Source: Bacteroides uniformis
Lineage (GTDB): Bacteria; Bacteroidota; Bacteroidia; Bacteroidales; Bacteroidaceae
Assembly: GCF_025147485.1 (NCBI RefSeq)
Contig: NZ_CP102263.1
Coordinates: forward strand, 633,501 to 697,500
DNA length: 64,000 nt
Direction of reading: 5' to 3'
Positions 25,936-34,039 of the stretch are shown here, piece after piece. A program made the position numbers and the translations under genes. The first letter of the stretch is position 1. Every line of letters begins with the position of its first letter. The notes under the pieces are model-generated. The model saw only the letters and a list, made by a program, of their open reading frames with translations, was not told the origin of the DNA and searched no databases.

Positions 25936-26868
25936 ATGAATCAAACGATACACCATCTTCTGACTGGACAATTGGCATCCTGGGAGACGGCACGCAACAA
26001 CTATGCCGCCCTCTCCGGTGTGCGGGTGAAAGAGCTGAATGTAAACGGGATACTTTATAAGGTACAGTTCAACCCCGCACGCATCGTTTCCTCCGGTGCC
26101 AAAGTGGATGCCAAGTCCATCCTGGAACGGAAATGCTTTCTGTGCCCGGCCAATTTGCCGCCGGTACAGAAAGGTATCCCGTTCGGAGGACACTACAATA
26201 TTCTGGTGAATCCGTTCCCCATCTTCCCCCGCCACCTGACAGTACCGGAACTGGCACATACCCCTCAACGCATAGCCACCCGCTTCACCGACATGCTGGA
26301 GCTGGCCGAGGCGCTGACGGATTACACCATCTTCTACAACGGTCCCAAATGTGGTGCTTCCGCCCCCGACCATGCTCATTTCCAGGCAGGAAACAAAGGG
26401 TTCATGCCTATTGAAAAGGACTGGCGCGGACAGACTGCCGGGAAAATAGCCGATTATAGGAAAGCAGCACTGTGGTATCTTGACGACGCTCCCCGTGCCA
26501 CACTTGTGATTGAATCCACCTCCAAAGAGGACGCGGCAGACTTGTTCGACATCATTTACCGTTCTCTGGACGTGAAACCCGAAGAAGACGAGCCGATGAT
26601 GAACGTACTGGTCCTATACGAGGCCGACCGTTGGGTGGTCTTTGTCTTCCCGCGCGAGAAACACCGCCCCGCCTGCTATACTGCCGAAGGAGAAGCCAAT
26701 CTGTTGAGCAGCCCGGCATCCGTCGACTTGGGAGGTGTCTTTATCACCCCCGTAGAAAAGGATTTCTTGAAAATCACTGCGGAAGACGTGGCGCAGATAT
26801 TAAGTGAAGTATGCCTCTCTGCCACAGATTTCCACAAGGTACGGCAGCGTATCAGGGAAAAAATATGA
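25936..26868 (+). CDS. DUF4922 protein, HIT/GalT/Ap4A-phosphorylase-like nucleotidylyltransferase
   Basis: This 310-aa cytoplasmic protein matches the uncharacterised DUF4922 type. The diagnostic part is FYNGPKCGASAPDHAHFQAG (about 135-154). It resembles the Ap4A phosphorylase segment with GASxPHxHxQ and the GalT HPHxQ motif, so the HAHFQ histidines may form a nucleotidyl-histidine intermediate. CFLCPANLP (about 69-77) may bind a metal, and HYNILVNPFPIFPRHLTVPE (about 87-106) is typical of the HIT superfamily. An NMP-transfer reaction on a sugar 1-phosphate, for instance MurNAc- or GlcNAc-1-P, would fit the cluster, but this is inference. It is tightly coupled to the GT2 gene upstream. Confidence 0.75.
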   Translation: MNQTIHHLLTGQLASWETARNNYAALSGVRVKELNVNGILYKVQFNPARIVSSGAKVDAKSILERKCFLCPANLPPVQKGIPFGGHYNILVNPFPIFPRHLTVPELAHTPQRIATRFTDMLELAEALTDYTIFYNGPKCGASAPDHAHFQAGNKGFMPIEKDWRGQTAGKIADYRKAALWYLDDAPRATLVIESTSKEDAADLFDIIYRSLDVKPEEDEPMMNVLVLYEADRWVVFVFPREKHRPACYTAEGEANLLSSPASVDLGGVFITPVEKDFLKITAEDVAQILSEVCLSATDFHKVRQRIREKI

Positions 26869-26909
26869 CTTCTGAAATCCAAGAACTCTAATTTTAAAGA
26901 AATACCATT

Positions 26910-28229
26910 ATGAAAGAGCCCAAAGTACAAGTAGGCATTCTGTTTGAACCGCAGATAGAATTCGTTTTGCTGAACCCGTATCGCATGGACGGAACGGAAG
27001 TCAGCGGCAAGCAGGTAGTGACCTACGACGAAGGCAAGATTCTCTGGAATGGACGCCGGTATGACGAACTGTTGTTCGAACCGCAACACGAGCAGACCGA
27101 TGCCTTCGAACTATTGGACGTTACCATCGGCATCAATTTCCATTGGGAGCGCAAGGAAGACCAGTGTTTTCTGGGTGCCCTCAAAATCATCGTTGAGAAT
27201 GGAAAGCTCACCGGCATCAACGTCATCCATGTAGAAGATTATCTGACCAGCGTCATCTCCTCCGAGATGAGTGCCACCGCATCTCTGGAACTGCTCAAGG
27301 CACACGCTGTCATCTCCCGAAGCTGGCTACTGGCACAAATACAGAAGAATAAGGAAATCACCGAAGCCCAAGCCAACTACTCGGCCTTTACGCAGACCGA
27401 CGAAGAGCTGATTCGCTGGTACGACCGAGAGGACCACACCCACTTCGATGTATGCGCCGACGACCATTGTCAGCGCTACCAGGGCATTACACGTGCCTCT
27501 ACCGATATTGTGAAACAAGCCATCTCCGCTACCCGCGGCCAGGTACTGACATCTGATGGTAAGATTTGCGACGCCCGTTTCTCCAAATGCTGCGGCGGTG
27601 CTTTCGAGGAATTCCAATACTGCTGGGAAGACATCAAATACCCCTATCTTGCCCAACAACGAGACAGTAAAACACATACCACACTACCCGATTTGACGCA
27701 GGAAGTCGAAGCGGACCGCTGGATTCGTACCTCCCCCGAAGCATTCTGCAACACCACCGACAAGAAAATCCTCTCGCAGGTACTCAATAACTATGACCAG
27801 GAGACTACGGACTTCTATCGCTGGAAAGTGGAATATACCCAGGAAGAGCTTTCAGCCCTCATTCTGAAACGTTCAGGCATTGACTACGGACAAATCATCG
27901 ACCTTATCCCCATAGCCCGCGGAACCAGCGGACGCCTCTGGAAACTGAAGATTGTGGGAACCAAACGCACACTCACCATCGGCAAGGAACTGGAAATCCG
28001 CCGCACGCTCTCCACTTCACACCTCTACAGCTCTGCCTTCGTGGTAGACAAAGAGGAGTTGTCCGCCGAAGGCATTCCCGGACGCTTCATCCTCACCGGT
28101 GCCGGTTGGGGGCATGGTGTGGGACTTTGCCAAATAGGTGCAGCCGTGATGGGCGAGCAAGGGTATAAGTATGATGCAATACTGCTGCACTACTATATAG
28201 GTGCCAGCATTGACAAGCTGTATGAATAA
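26910..28229 (+). CDS. SpoIID/LytB-domain protein without signal peptide
   Basis: This 439-aa protein has SpoIID motifs: VEDYLTSVISSEMSATASLE (about 109-128), LLKAHAVISRSWLLAQI (about 129-145), TRGQVLTSDGKICDARFSKC (about 207-226) and the C-terminal GAGWGHGVGLCQIGAAVMGE. SpoIID proteins cut denuded glycan strands as lytic transglycosylases or enhance amidases, outside the cytoplasm. Here the start MKEPKVQVGILFEPQ has no signal peptide, and an in-frame stop 15 nt upstream excludes a longer N-terminus. Either it acts in the cytoplasm on imported muropeptides or it is exported by another route. It follows the cytoplasmic GT2 and DUF4922 genes. Confidence 0.85.
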   Translation: MKEPKVQVGILFEPQIEFVLLNPYRMDGTEVSGKQVVTYDEGKILWNGRRYDELLFEPQHEQTDAFELLDVTIGINFHWERKEDQCFLGALKIIVENGKLTGINVIHVEDYLTSVISSEMSATASLELLKAHAVISRSWLLAQIQKNKEITEAQANYSAFTQTDEELIRWYDREDHTHFDVCADDHCQRYQGITRASTDIVKQAISATRGQVLTSDGKICDARFSKCCGGAFEEFQYCWEDIKYPYLAQQRDSKTHTTLPDLTQEVEADRWIRTSPEAFCNTTDKKILSQVLNNYDQETTDFYRWKVEYTQEELSALILKRSGIDYGQIIDLIPIARGTSGRLWKLKIVGTKRTLTIGKELEIRRTLSTSHLYSSAFVVDKEELSAEGIPGRFILTGAGWGHGVGLCQIGAAVMGEQGYKYDAILLHYYIGASIDKLYE

Positions 28230-28256
28230 TCGAATAGAACACAATAAATCAATATC

Positions 28257-29579
28257 ATGAACCATACAAAAAACATATCGCCATGGGCATGGGTACCCAC
28301 CTTGTACTTTGCACAAGGCATTCCATATTTTATCGTAAACAACATCTCCGTGATGATGTTTACTAAAATGGGCGTACCGAACGGAGAAATGGCCTTGTTC
28401 ACAAGCCTGCTCTATCTGCCATGGACTATCAAACCCTTCTGGAGCCCGTTTGTCGACATCATCAAGACCAAAAGATGGTGGACCCTTTCCATGCAGATTC
28501 TGATGTCTGTGGCATTCATCCTGCTGACGCTGTCCATTCCACGGCCGGACGAGGCGACTATGGCGGCCGGAACAACCCCCATCAGCATGTTCAGCATCAC
28601 GCTGATGCTGTTCATCATCACGGCTTTTGCCTCTGCCACACACGACATTGCCGCCGACGGCTTCTACATGCTGGCACTGAAACAGAGTGACCAGGCAGCC
28701 TTCGTTGGCATCCGAAGCACGTTTTACCGGCTCGCCTCTATCTTCGGACAAGGCGTGCTCGTAGCCATTGCCGGCGCCATCGAACTGAGAACCGAAAACA
28801 TTCCGCTGTCATGGACCATCACGATGCTGGTTACAGCCGTTCTGTTCAGCCTGGTGACGTTCTATCACCTCTTTGCAGTCCCCAAACCCACCTCAGATAA
28901 GTCAACACTGGCTGCCGATGCCGCCACTGCAGGAGCCATATTCAGAGAATTCGGACGAACATTCGCCACCTATTTCACCAAACCGGGCGCATTGCTGGCC
29001 ATCGTGTTCATGTTGCTGTACCGCCTGCCTGAAGCATTCCTCATCAAAATGTGTATGCCTTTCCTGGTTGCCTCCAAAGAATCGGGAGGTCTGGAACTAT
29101 CGACAGCAGAAGTAGGTATCGTATACGGCACCATCGGAGTCATATTCCTCACCCTGGGCGGTATCCTCGGAGGATTGTTCGCATCACGCATTGGCTTGAA
29201 AAAATCCATCTGGTGGATGGCAGGATGCATGACTCTGCCATGCCTGACGTTTGTCTATCTTGCCATTGCCCAGCCCGACAATCTGTTTGCCATCTCCACC
29301 GCCATCGCCATCGAGCAATTCGGCTACGGCTTCGGTTTCACGGCCTACATGCTCTACATGATGTACTTCTCCGAAGGTGAATTCAAAACATCCCACTATG
29401 CCATCTGTACCGCATTCATGGCACTAAGCATGATGATACCAGGTATGTTTGCGGGATATATCCAGGAGGCTATCGGATATACGGACTTCTTCTGGTTGGT
29501 AATGATATGCTGTTTCGCCACGGTTGTTGTCACCATTTTTGCAGACAGAAGGATAGACCCGGAATATGGAAAAAAATGA
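28257..29579 (+). CDS. ampG: AmpG-like muropeptide permease (MFS)
   Basis: This 440-aa inner-membrane protein has about 12 transmembrane helices. The start WAWVPTLYFAQGIPYFIVNN (about 11-30) and LYLPWTIKPFWSPFVDIIKT (about 53-72) are typical of AmpG-type transporters, which import GlcNAc-anhydroMurNAc muropeptides by proton symport. THDIAADGFYMLAL (about 128-141) is another AmpG-like feature. It sits between the SpoIID-like gene and the second namZ, in agreement with cell-wall recycling. The stop codon lies in a reiterated word (29576-29599). Confidence 0.85.
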   Translation: MNHTKNISPWAWVPTLYFAQGIPYFIVNNISVMMFTKMGVPNGEMALFTSLLYLPWTIKPFWSPFVDIIKTKRWWTLSMQILMSVAFILLTLSIPRPDEATMAAGTTPISMFSITLMLFIITAFASATHDIAADGFYMLALKQSDQAAFVGIRSTFYRLASIFGQGVLVAIAGAIELRTENIPLSWTITMLVTAVLFSLVTFYHLFAVPKPTSDKSTLAADAATAGAIFREFGRTFATYFTKPGALLAIVFMLLYRLPEAFLIKMCMPFLVASKESGGLELSTAEVGIVYGTIGVIFLTLGGILGGLFASRIGLKKSIWWMAGCMTLPCLTFVYLAIAQPDNLFAISTAIAIEQFGYGFGFTAYMLYMMYFSEGEFKTSHYAICTAFMALSMMIPGMFAGYIQEAIGYTDFFWLVMICCFATVVVTIFADRRIDPEYGKK

Positions 29580-29599
29580 TTAATGGTTAATGATTAATG
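29576..29599. repeat. Reiterated word across the ampG stop codon
   Basis: ATGATTAATGGTTAATGATTAATG consists of three near copies of TGATTAATG; only its coordinates and unit matter here. It overlaps the stop of the ampG-like gene and uses the word family of the hairpin at 35225. A further AGTGATTGG lies at about 29617. Confidence 0.65.
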
Positions 29600-29627
29600 T
29601 TTTGTGAGTAATATTTAGTGATTGGTT

Positions 29628-30869
29628 ATGAAGAGGACTATTATTATATCCTTGCTCTGCCTCCTTTGCGGAGGTGCGATGCAAGCACAGAAGATCAGAA
29701 TAAAGACCGGTATCGAGGTACTGAAAGAACAGAATTTCCGATGCCTGGAAGGTAAGCGTGTAGGATTGATTACCAACCCGACGGGGGTGGACAACCGGAT
29801 GAGGTCCACCATTGACATCCTGCACGAGGCGCCCAACGTGAACCTTGTGGCACTCTACGGCCCCGAACACGGTGTGCGCGGCGATGTGCACGCAGGCGAC
29901 CATGTGACGGACATCAAAGACGCGACTACCGGACTGCCCGTCTATTCGCTTTACGGAAAGACCCGCAAGGCCACGCCGGACATGCTGAAAGATGTGGATG
30001 TATTAGTGTATGATATCCAAGACATCGGTTGCCGTTCCTTTACCTACATCAGCACCATGGGACTGGCCATGGAAGCCGCTGCCGAAAACGGCAAGGAATT
30101 CATTGTGCTGGACCGGCCCAATCCCGTAGGCGGATTGAAGATTGAAGGCAACTTGGTTGAAGATGATTGCATTTCTTTTGTAAGCCAGTTTAAAATTCCG
30201 TACCTTTACGCCCTCACTTGCGGTGAGCTGGCACTGATGCTCAATGGCGAGAAGATGTTGAAGGATGGGGAACAATGCAATCTCCACGTAGTGAAGATGA
30301 AAGGCTGGAAACGCAAGATGGATTATACCCAAACCGGACTGCAATGGGTTCCCTCCTCTCCACACATTCCACATCCTCATTCTGCATTCTTCTACCCCGT
30401 CAGCGGCATTCTGGGTGAACTAGGATATATGTCTATCGGCGTGGGGTATACCATTCCGTTCCAGATGTTTGCCGCACCATGGATGGAAGCGGAAAAGCTG
30501 GCCGGAAACCTGAACCGTCTGAACGTACCGGGGGTCATCTTCAGACCGATGTACCTGAAGCCGTTCTATAGCGTAGGCAAAGGCGAGTTGCTGCAAGGTG
30601 TGCAAGTGCACATCATGGATTTCGGCAAAGCACCGTTGAGCGACCTGCAATTCCTGGTCATGCAGGAAGTCGCCGCCCTCTATCCTGACCGTGCCGTGTT
30701 TGACCATGCCGACAAGGGACGTTTCAACATGTTCGACAAAGTAAGCGGTTCGCGGCAGATACGCGAGCGCTTCTCGAAACGGAACCGTTGGGAGGACATA
30801 CGCGACTACTGGTATAAAGATGCCGAAGACTTCCGTAAGCTGTCGAAAAAGTATTATTTATATAAATAA
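29628..30869 (+). CDS. namZ: NamZ-type exo-beta-N-acetylmuramidase (DUF1343, GH171), second copy
   Basis: This 413-aa exported protein has the signal MKRTIIISLLCLLCGGAMQA; I preferred the ATG at 29628 to the TTG at 29622. Motifs are LITNPTGVDNRM (about 44-55), LYGPEHGVRGDVHAGDHV (about 75-92), VLVYDIQDIGCRSFTYISTM (about 123-142) and VLDRPNPVGG (about 159-168). It has the canonical TNPTG, where the first copy reads SNHTG, and the two differ enough to suggest different chain ends or locations. It should release MurNAc from peptidoglycan fragments in the periplasm. It follows ampG and precedes the D-hydroxyacid dehydrogenase gene. Confidence 0.9.
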   Translation: MKRTIIISLLCLLCGGAMQAQKIRIKTGIEVLKEQNFRCLEGKRVGLITNPTGVDNRMRSTIDILHEAPNVNLVALYGPEHGVRGDVHAGDHVTDIKDATTGLPVYSLYGKTRKATPDMLKDVDVLVYDIQDIGCRSFTYISTMGLAMEAAAENGKEFIVLDRPNPVGGLKIEGNLVEDDCISFVSQFKIPYLYALTCGELALMLNGEKMLKDGEQCNLHVVKMKGWKRKMDYTQTGLQWVPSSPHIPHPHSAFFYPVSGILGELGYMSIGVGYTIPFQMFAAPWMEAEKLAGNLNRLNVPGVIFRPMYLKPFYSVGKGELLQGVQVHIMDFGKAPLSDLQFLVMQEVAALYPDRAVFDHADKGRFNMFDKVSGSRQIRERFSKRNRWEDIRDYWYKDAEDFRKLSKKYYLYK

Positions 30870-30916
30870 ATTTACAGATAAATAAGGAAGGGAAAAGAGC
30901 CTGATACGGAGACTAT

Positions 30917-30980
30917 TTCAGTCGTATACAGAACCACATTCAGTCGTATACTTAAATATATTCAGTATACGACTGAATGT
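30917..30980. repeat. 17-bp perfect hairpin with an extra half-site
   Basis: ACATTCAGTCGTATACT (30936-30952) pairs perfectly with 30964-30980 around an 11-nt loop. An additional direct copy of TTCAGTCGTATAC lies at 30917-30929. It is located in the 176-bp gap between the second namZ and the FAD/Fe-S gene. No T-run follows on the + strand, so it looks like a binding site or processing hairpin rather than a simple terminator. Confidence 0.85.
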
Positions 30981-31045
30981 ACCCCCTCGTAAGACACGTT
31001 TACAGAGCACTTTGAAGCGAAGTGATGCAATAAAAAAAAGTGAAC

Positions 31046-34006
31046 ATGAAAGAGCATAGTTACATGGCTTTCCTGCAGGAAGCAAAACAATTCATTCCGC
31101 AGGAAAGGATTTACACCGACGAACTTCGCCGGCTGGCTTGGGGTACGGATGCCGGTTTTTACCGACTGATTCCCCAGATTGTAATCCGTTCGAAAGACGA
31201 AGATGAAGTTTCACAACTGTTGAAACTGGCGAGCCGCCACGGGCTGCCCGTCACCTTCCGAGCGGCAGGGACCAGTTTGTCGGGTCAAGCCATTAGCGAC
31301 TCCATCCTCATCGTAGCCGGCAAGAATTGGGAAAAATACAGCATATCCGCCGACTACGAACAGATAACCCTCCAACCGGGCATCATCGGACAACGTGTGA
31401 ACGAACTGTTGGCTCCCTACGGCCGTAAGTTTGCACCGGATCCCGCCTCGGTGAAAAGCGCCATGGTAGGCGGTATTGTCATGAACAATGCTTCCGGCAT
31501 GAACTGCGGTACGCACGCCAATAGCGACAAGGTGCTTATTTCCGCCCGTATTATCCTGATGGATGGTACCCTGCTGGATACCGGAAATCCCGTCAGCCGC
31601 GCCTCCTTCGAAGTGAGTCACCGTGACTTCATTCGCCGCATCTGCGAACTGCGCGATGAAATACGTACCAACGAAAAACTGGCCGAACGCATCCGTTACA
31701 AATATTCCATCAAAAATGTAACCGGGCTCAATCTGTTGCCCTTCGTCCGTTTCGACGACCCATTCGAAATCATTGCCCACCTCATGGTAGGTTCCGAAGG
31801 TACACTGGCGTTCCTTTCGGAAGTGACGATGAAGACTGAATATGATTATCCCTACAAGGCCAGCGCTATGCTCTACTTCAAGACCATCAAAGAAGCGAGC
31901 CGCGCTGTGGTAGCCATGAAGAAGCTGGTCGACGAAACCGGCGAATGGACAGTAAAAGGGGCTGAAATGCTAGACTATAAGAGCCTTTCTTCCGTCAACG
32001 ACCCCGTATTCCTAAAATACAAAGGCGAAGTTGCCTCCTCTGCCCTCCCCGGCGTGGAGCCCGGCGACGAAACCGGGTTGACAGCAGTGCTGACCGAAAC
32101 CAAAGCCCGTACCCCGGAAGAACTGCAACAGAACATATCTGCCATTGAAGCTTGCCTGCAAGCCTTCACCACCTATATTCCGGTACGCTTCACCGACCGT
32201 CCGGAGGAATATTCCAAATACTGGGCCATCCGTTCCGGCATCTTCCCCTCTGTGGGAGGTACGCGCCAGCCGGGAACCACTTGCCTCATCGAAGACATCG
32301 CCTTCCACATTGAAGACCTTCCGGAGGCAACGGCAGAACTGCAACAGCTCATAGCCCGCCACGGATATAATGACGCCTGCATCTACGGCCATGCTCTCGA
32401 AGGCAACTACCACTTCATCATCAACCAGTCCTTCAGTACCCAAGCGGAAGTGAAACGCTACGAAGACTTGATGAATGACATCAAGACCTTGGTAGTAGAT
32501 AAATATGACGGTTCCCTGAAAGCCGAGCATGGCACGGGCCGGAATATGGCTCCCTTTGTCTGCCATGAATGGGGAGATGACGCCTACAAAGCCATGAAAG
32601 CCGTCAAAGAGCTGTTTGACCCACAAGGATTGCTAAACCCCGGTGTCATTTTCAATGATGACCCGCAATGCCATATCAAGAACTTCAAGCCGCTGCCTTT
32701 ATTAGTGATGAGTGACAAGAGACAAGCTACGTCACTCGTAGCTGACAAATGCATCGAGTGCGGTTTCTGCGAAGTCAACTGTCTCTCCTGCGGCTTTACC
32801 CTTTCCTCGCGCCAGCGTATCGTGTTGCAGCGCGAAATATCCCGGCTGAAACAAAGCGGCGAGGACCCGACACGCCTTGCACTGCTCGAAAAACAATACC
32901 GCTATCCCGGCAACCAGACTTGTGCCGGAGACGGCCTCTGCTCCATGTCGTGCCCGATGGGTATCAATACGGGCGACCTTACCCATATAATCCGCCAGGA
33001 AGCATTACCCAAAGGCAGTCTGGGATACAAAGCCGGAGACTTTGTCGCCAATCATTTCGCTGGTGTCAAGAGTGCACTGCGTCCCGTATTGTCCTTAGCC
33101 AACTTCGGACATTCACTATTAGGGACAAAGGCGATGAGCGGCATTACCAAGGGGCTGCACAATGCATTAGGCATACCTCTATGGACGCCGGCTATGCCGA
33201 AAAGTTATCAGTTACAAGCTACGGAGTTACAAGCTACAAGCACTATGCAGCATAATAGCGCAGCACTTGTAGCTCGTAGCTCTGTAACTCGTAACTACAA
33301 AGTCGTCTACTTCCCCAGCTGCATCAACCAGACTATGGGTCTGGCAAAGAAGTCTCCCGTAGAGCAGCCATTGGTAAATAAAATGGTGTCCTTGTTGCAA
33401 AAAGCCGGTTACGAAATCATCTTCCCGAAAGATATGGACAAGCTTTGCTGTGGCACCATTTGGGAAAGTAAAGGGATGCTGGACATTGCCGATCGCAAGA
33501 CAGCCGAACTGGAGGCCGCACTTTGGGAAGCCAGCGAACAAGGCAAATACCCCGTCCTCTGTGACCAAAGCCCTTGTCTGCACCGCATGCGCGAATGTAT
33601 CAAGAAGATGAAACTGTATGAACCTGCAGAATTCATCTATACATTCTTACGTGAGAAGCTGATTTTCACACCTATTAACCGCCCCGTAGCAATCCACATC
33701 ACCTGCTCCATGCGGAAAATGGGACTGGCAGATACCATTATAGCCCTTGCACGCCTTTGCTCCAGTAAAGTCATCGTGCCGGAAGAAGTAGGTTGCTGCG
33801 GTTTTGCCGGAGACCGGGGATTCACCTATCCTGAGCTGAACTCGTACGCCCTACGCAAACTCCGCCCGCAAATAGAAGCGTCCGGAGTGAATATAGGCTA
33901 CTCTAACAGCCGTACTTGTGAAATCGGATTGACAACAAACTCAGGTATCCCCTATGTATCCATTGCCTATCTGGTAGACGAATGTACAAAGGCAGCTGAT
34001 AATTAG
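31046..34006 (+). CDS. FAD-linked D-2-hydroxyacid (D-lactate-type) dehydrogenase fused to Fe-S/CCG domains
   Basis: This is a 986-aa protein. The FAD-binding domain (about 45-250; PVTFRAAGTSLSGQAISDSI, ASVKSAMVGGIVMNNASGMN) and FAD-oxidase C domain (to about 540; GTGRNMAPFVCHEWG) are followed by ferredoxin-type CIECGFCEVNC (about 569-579) and a second cluster CAGDGLCSMSCPMG. The CCG-type C-terminus (YFPSCINQ, KLCCGTIWESKG, CCGFAGDRGF) follows. Such enzymes oxidise D-lactate or D-2-hydroxyglutarate and pass electrons to the respiratory chain. MurQ, encoded downstream, releases D-lactate, so D-lactate is the likely substrate. Two reiterated-word inserts lie in domain linkers (about 555-566 and 722-750). 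The start at 31046 was preferred to GTG 31040. Confidence 0.88.
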   Translation: MKEHSYMAFLQEAKQFIPQERIYTDELRRLAWGTDAGFYRLIPQIVIRSKDEDEVSQLLKLASRHGLPVTFRAAGTSLSGQAISDSILIVAGKNWEKYSISADYEQITLQPGIIGQRVNELLAPYGRKFAPDPASVKSAMVGGIVMNNASGMNCGTHANSDKVLISARIILMDGTLLDTGNPVSRASFEVSHRDFIRRICELRDEIRTNEKLAERIRYKYSIKNVTGLNLLPFVRFDDPFEIIAHLMVGSEGTLAFLSEVTMKTEYDYPYKASAMLYFKTIKEASRAVVAMKKLVDETGEWTVKGAEMLDYKSLSSVNDPVFLKYKGEVASSALPGVEPGDETGLTAVLTETKARTPEELQQNISAIEACLQAFTTYIPVRFTDRPEEYSKYWAIRSGIFPSVGGTRQPGTTCLIEDIAFHIEDLPEATAELQQLIARHGYNDACIYGHALEGNYHFIINQSFSTQAEVKRYEDLMNDIKTLVVDKYDGSLKAEHGTGRNMAPFVCHEWGDDAYKAMKAVKELFDPQGLLNPGVIFNDDPQCHIKNFKPLPLLVMSDKRQATSLVADKCIECGFCEVNCLSCGFTLSSRQRIVLQREISRLKQSGEDPTRLALLEKQYRYPGNQTCAGDGLCSMSCPMGINTGDLTHIIRQEALPKGSLGYKAGDFVANHFAGVKSALRPVLSLANFGHSLLGTKAMSGITKGLHNALGIPLWTPAMPKSYQLQATELQATSTMQHNSAALVARSSVTRNYKVVYFPSCINQTMGLAKKSPVEQPLVNKMVSLLQKAGYEIIFPKDMDKLCCGTIWESKGMLDIADRKTAELEAALWEASEQGKYPVLCDQSPCLHRMRECIKKMKLYEPAEFIYTFLREKLIFTPINRPVAIHITCSMRKMGLADTIIALARLCSSKVIVPEEVGCCGFAGDRGFTYPELNSYALRKLRPQIEASGVNIGYSNSRTCEIGLTTNSGIPYVSIAYLVDECTKAADN
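32707..32746 (+). repeat. Short word repeat inside the FAD/Fe-S gene
   Basis: AGCTACG (32725-32731) and CGTAGCT (32737-32743) form a hairpin with a 5-nt loop, and AGTGAC (32711) pairs with GTCACT (32731). It encodes SDKRQATSLVAD immediately before the first Fe-S motif, at the border of the FAD and Fe-S parts. Its words recur in the larger insert at 33210. Confidence 0.65.
33210..33296 (+). repeat. Large imperfect inverted repeat inserted in frame in the FAD/Fe-S gene
   Basis: Arm 33210-33244 and arm 33262-33296 match at 28 of 35 positions as an inverted repeat, and all seven differences are transitions. The loop is 17 nt. Arm 1 itself is a direct repeat of AGTTACAAGCTAC. It encodes a Gln/Ala/Ser-rich linker between the Fe-S domain and the CCG domain (YKVVYFPSC follows). 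Confidence 0.85.
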
Positions 34007-34020
34007 GATTGATAATTAAC
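33998..34020. repeat. Tandem GATAATTA word across a stop codon
   Basis: GATAATTA occurs twice, separated by GGATT. The FAD/Fe-S stop codon (34004-34006) lies inside the first copy. Confidence 0.6.
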
Positions 34021-34039
34021 TTAACACACAAATATTACA

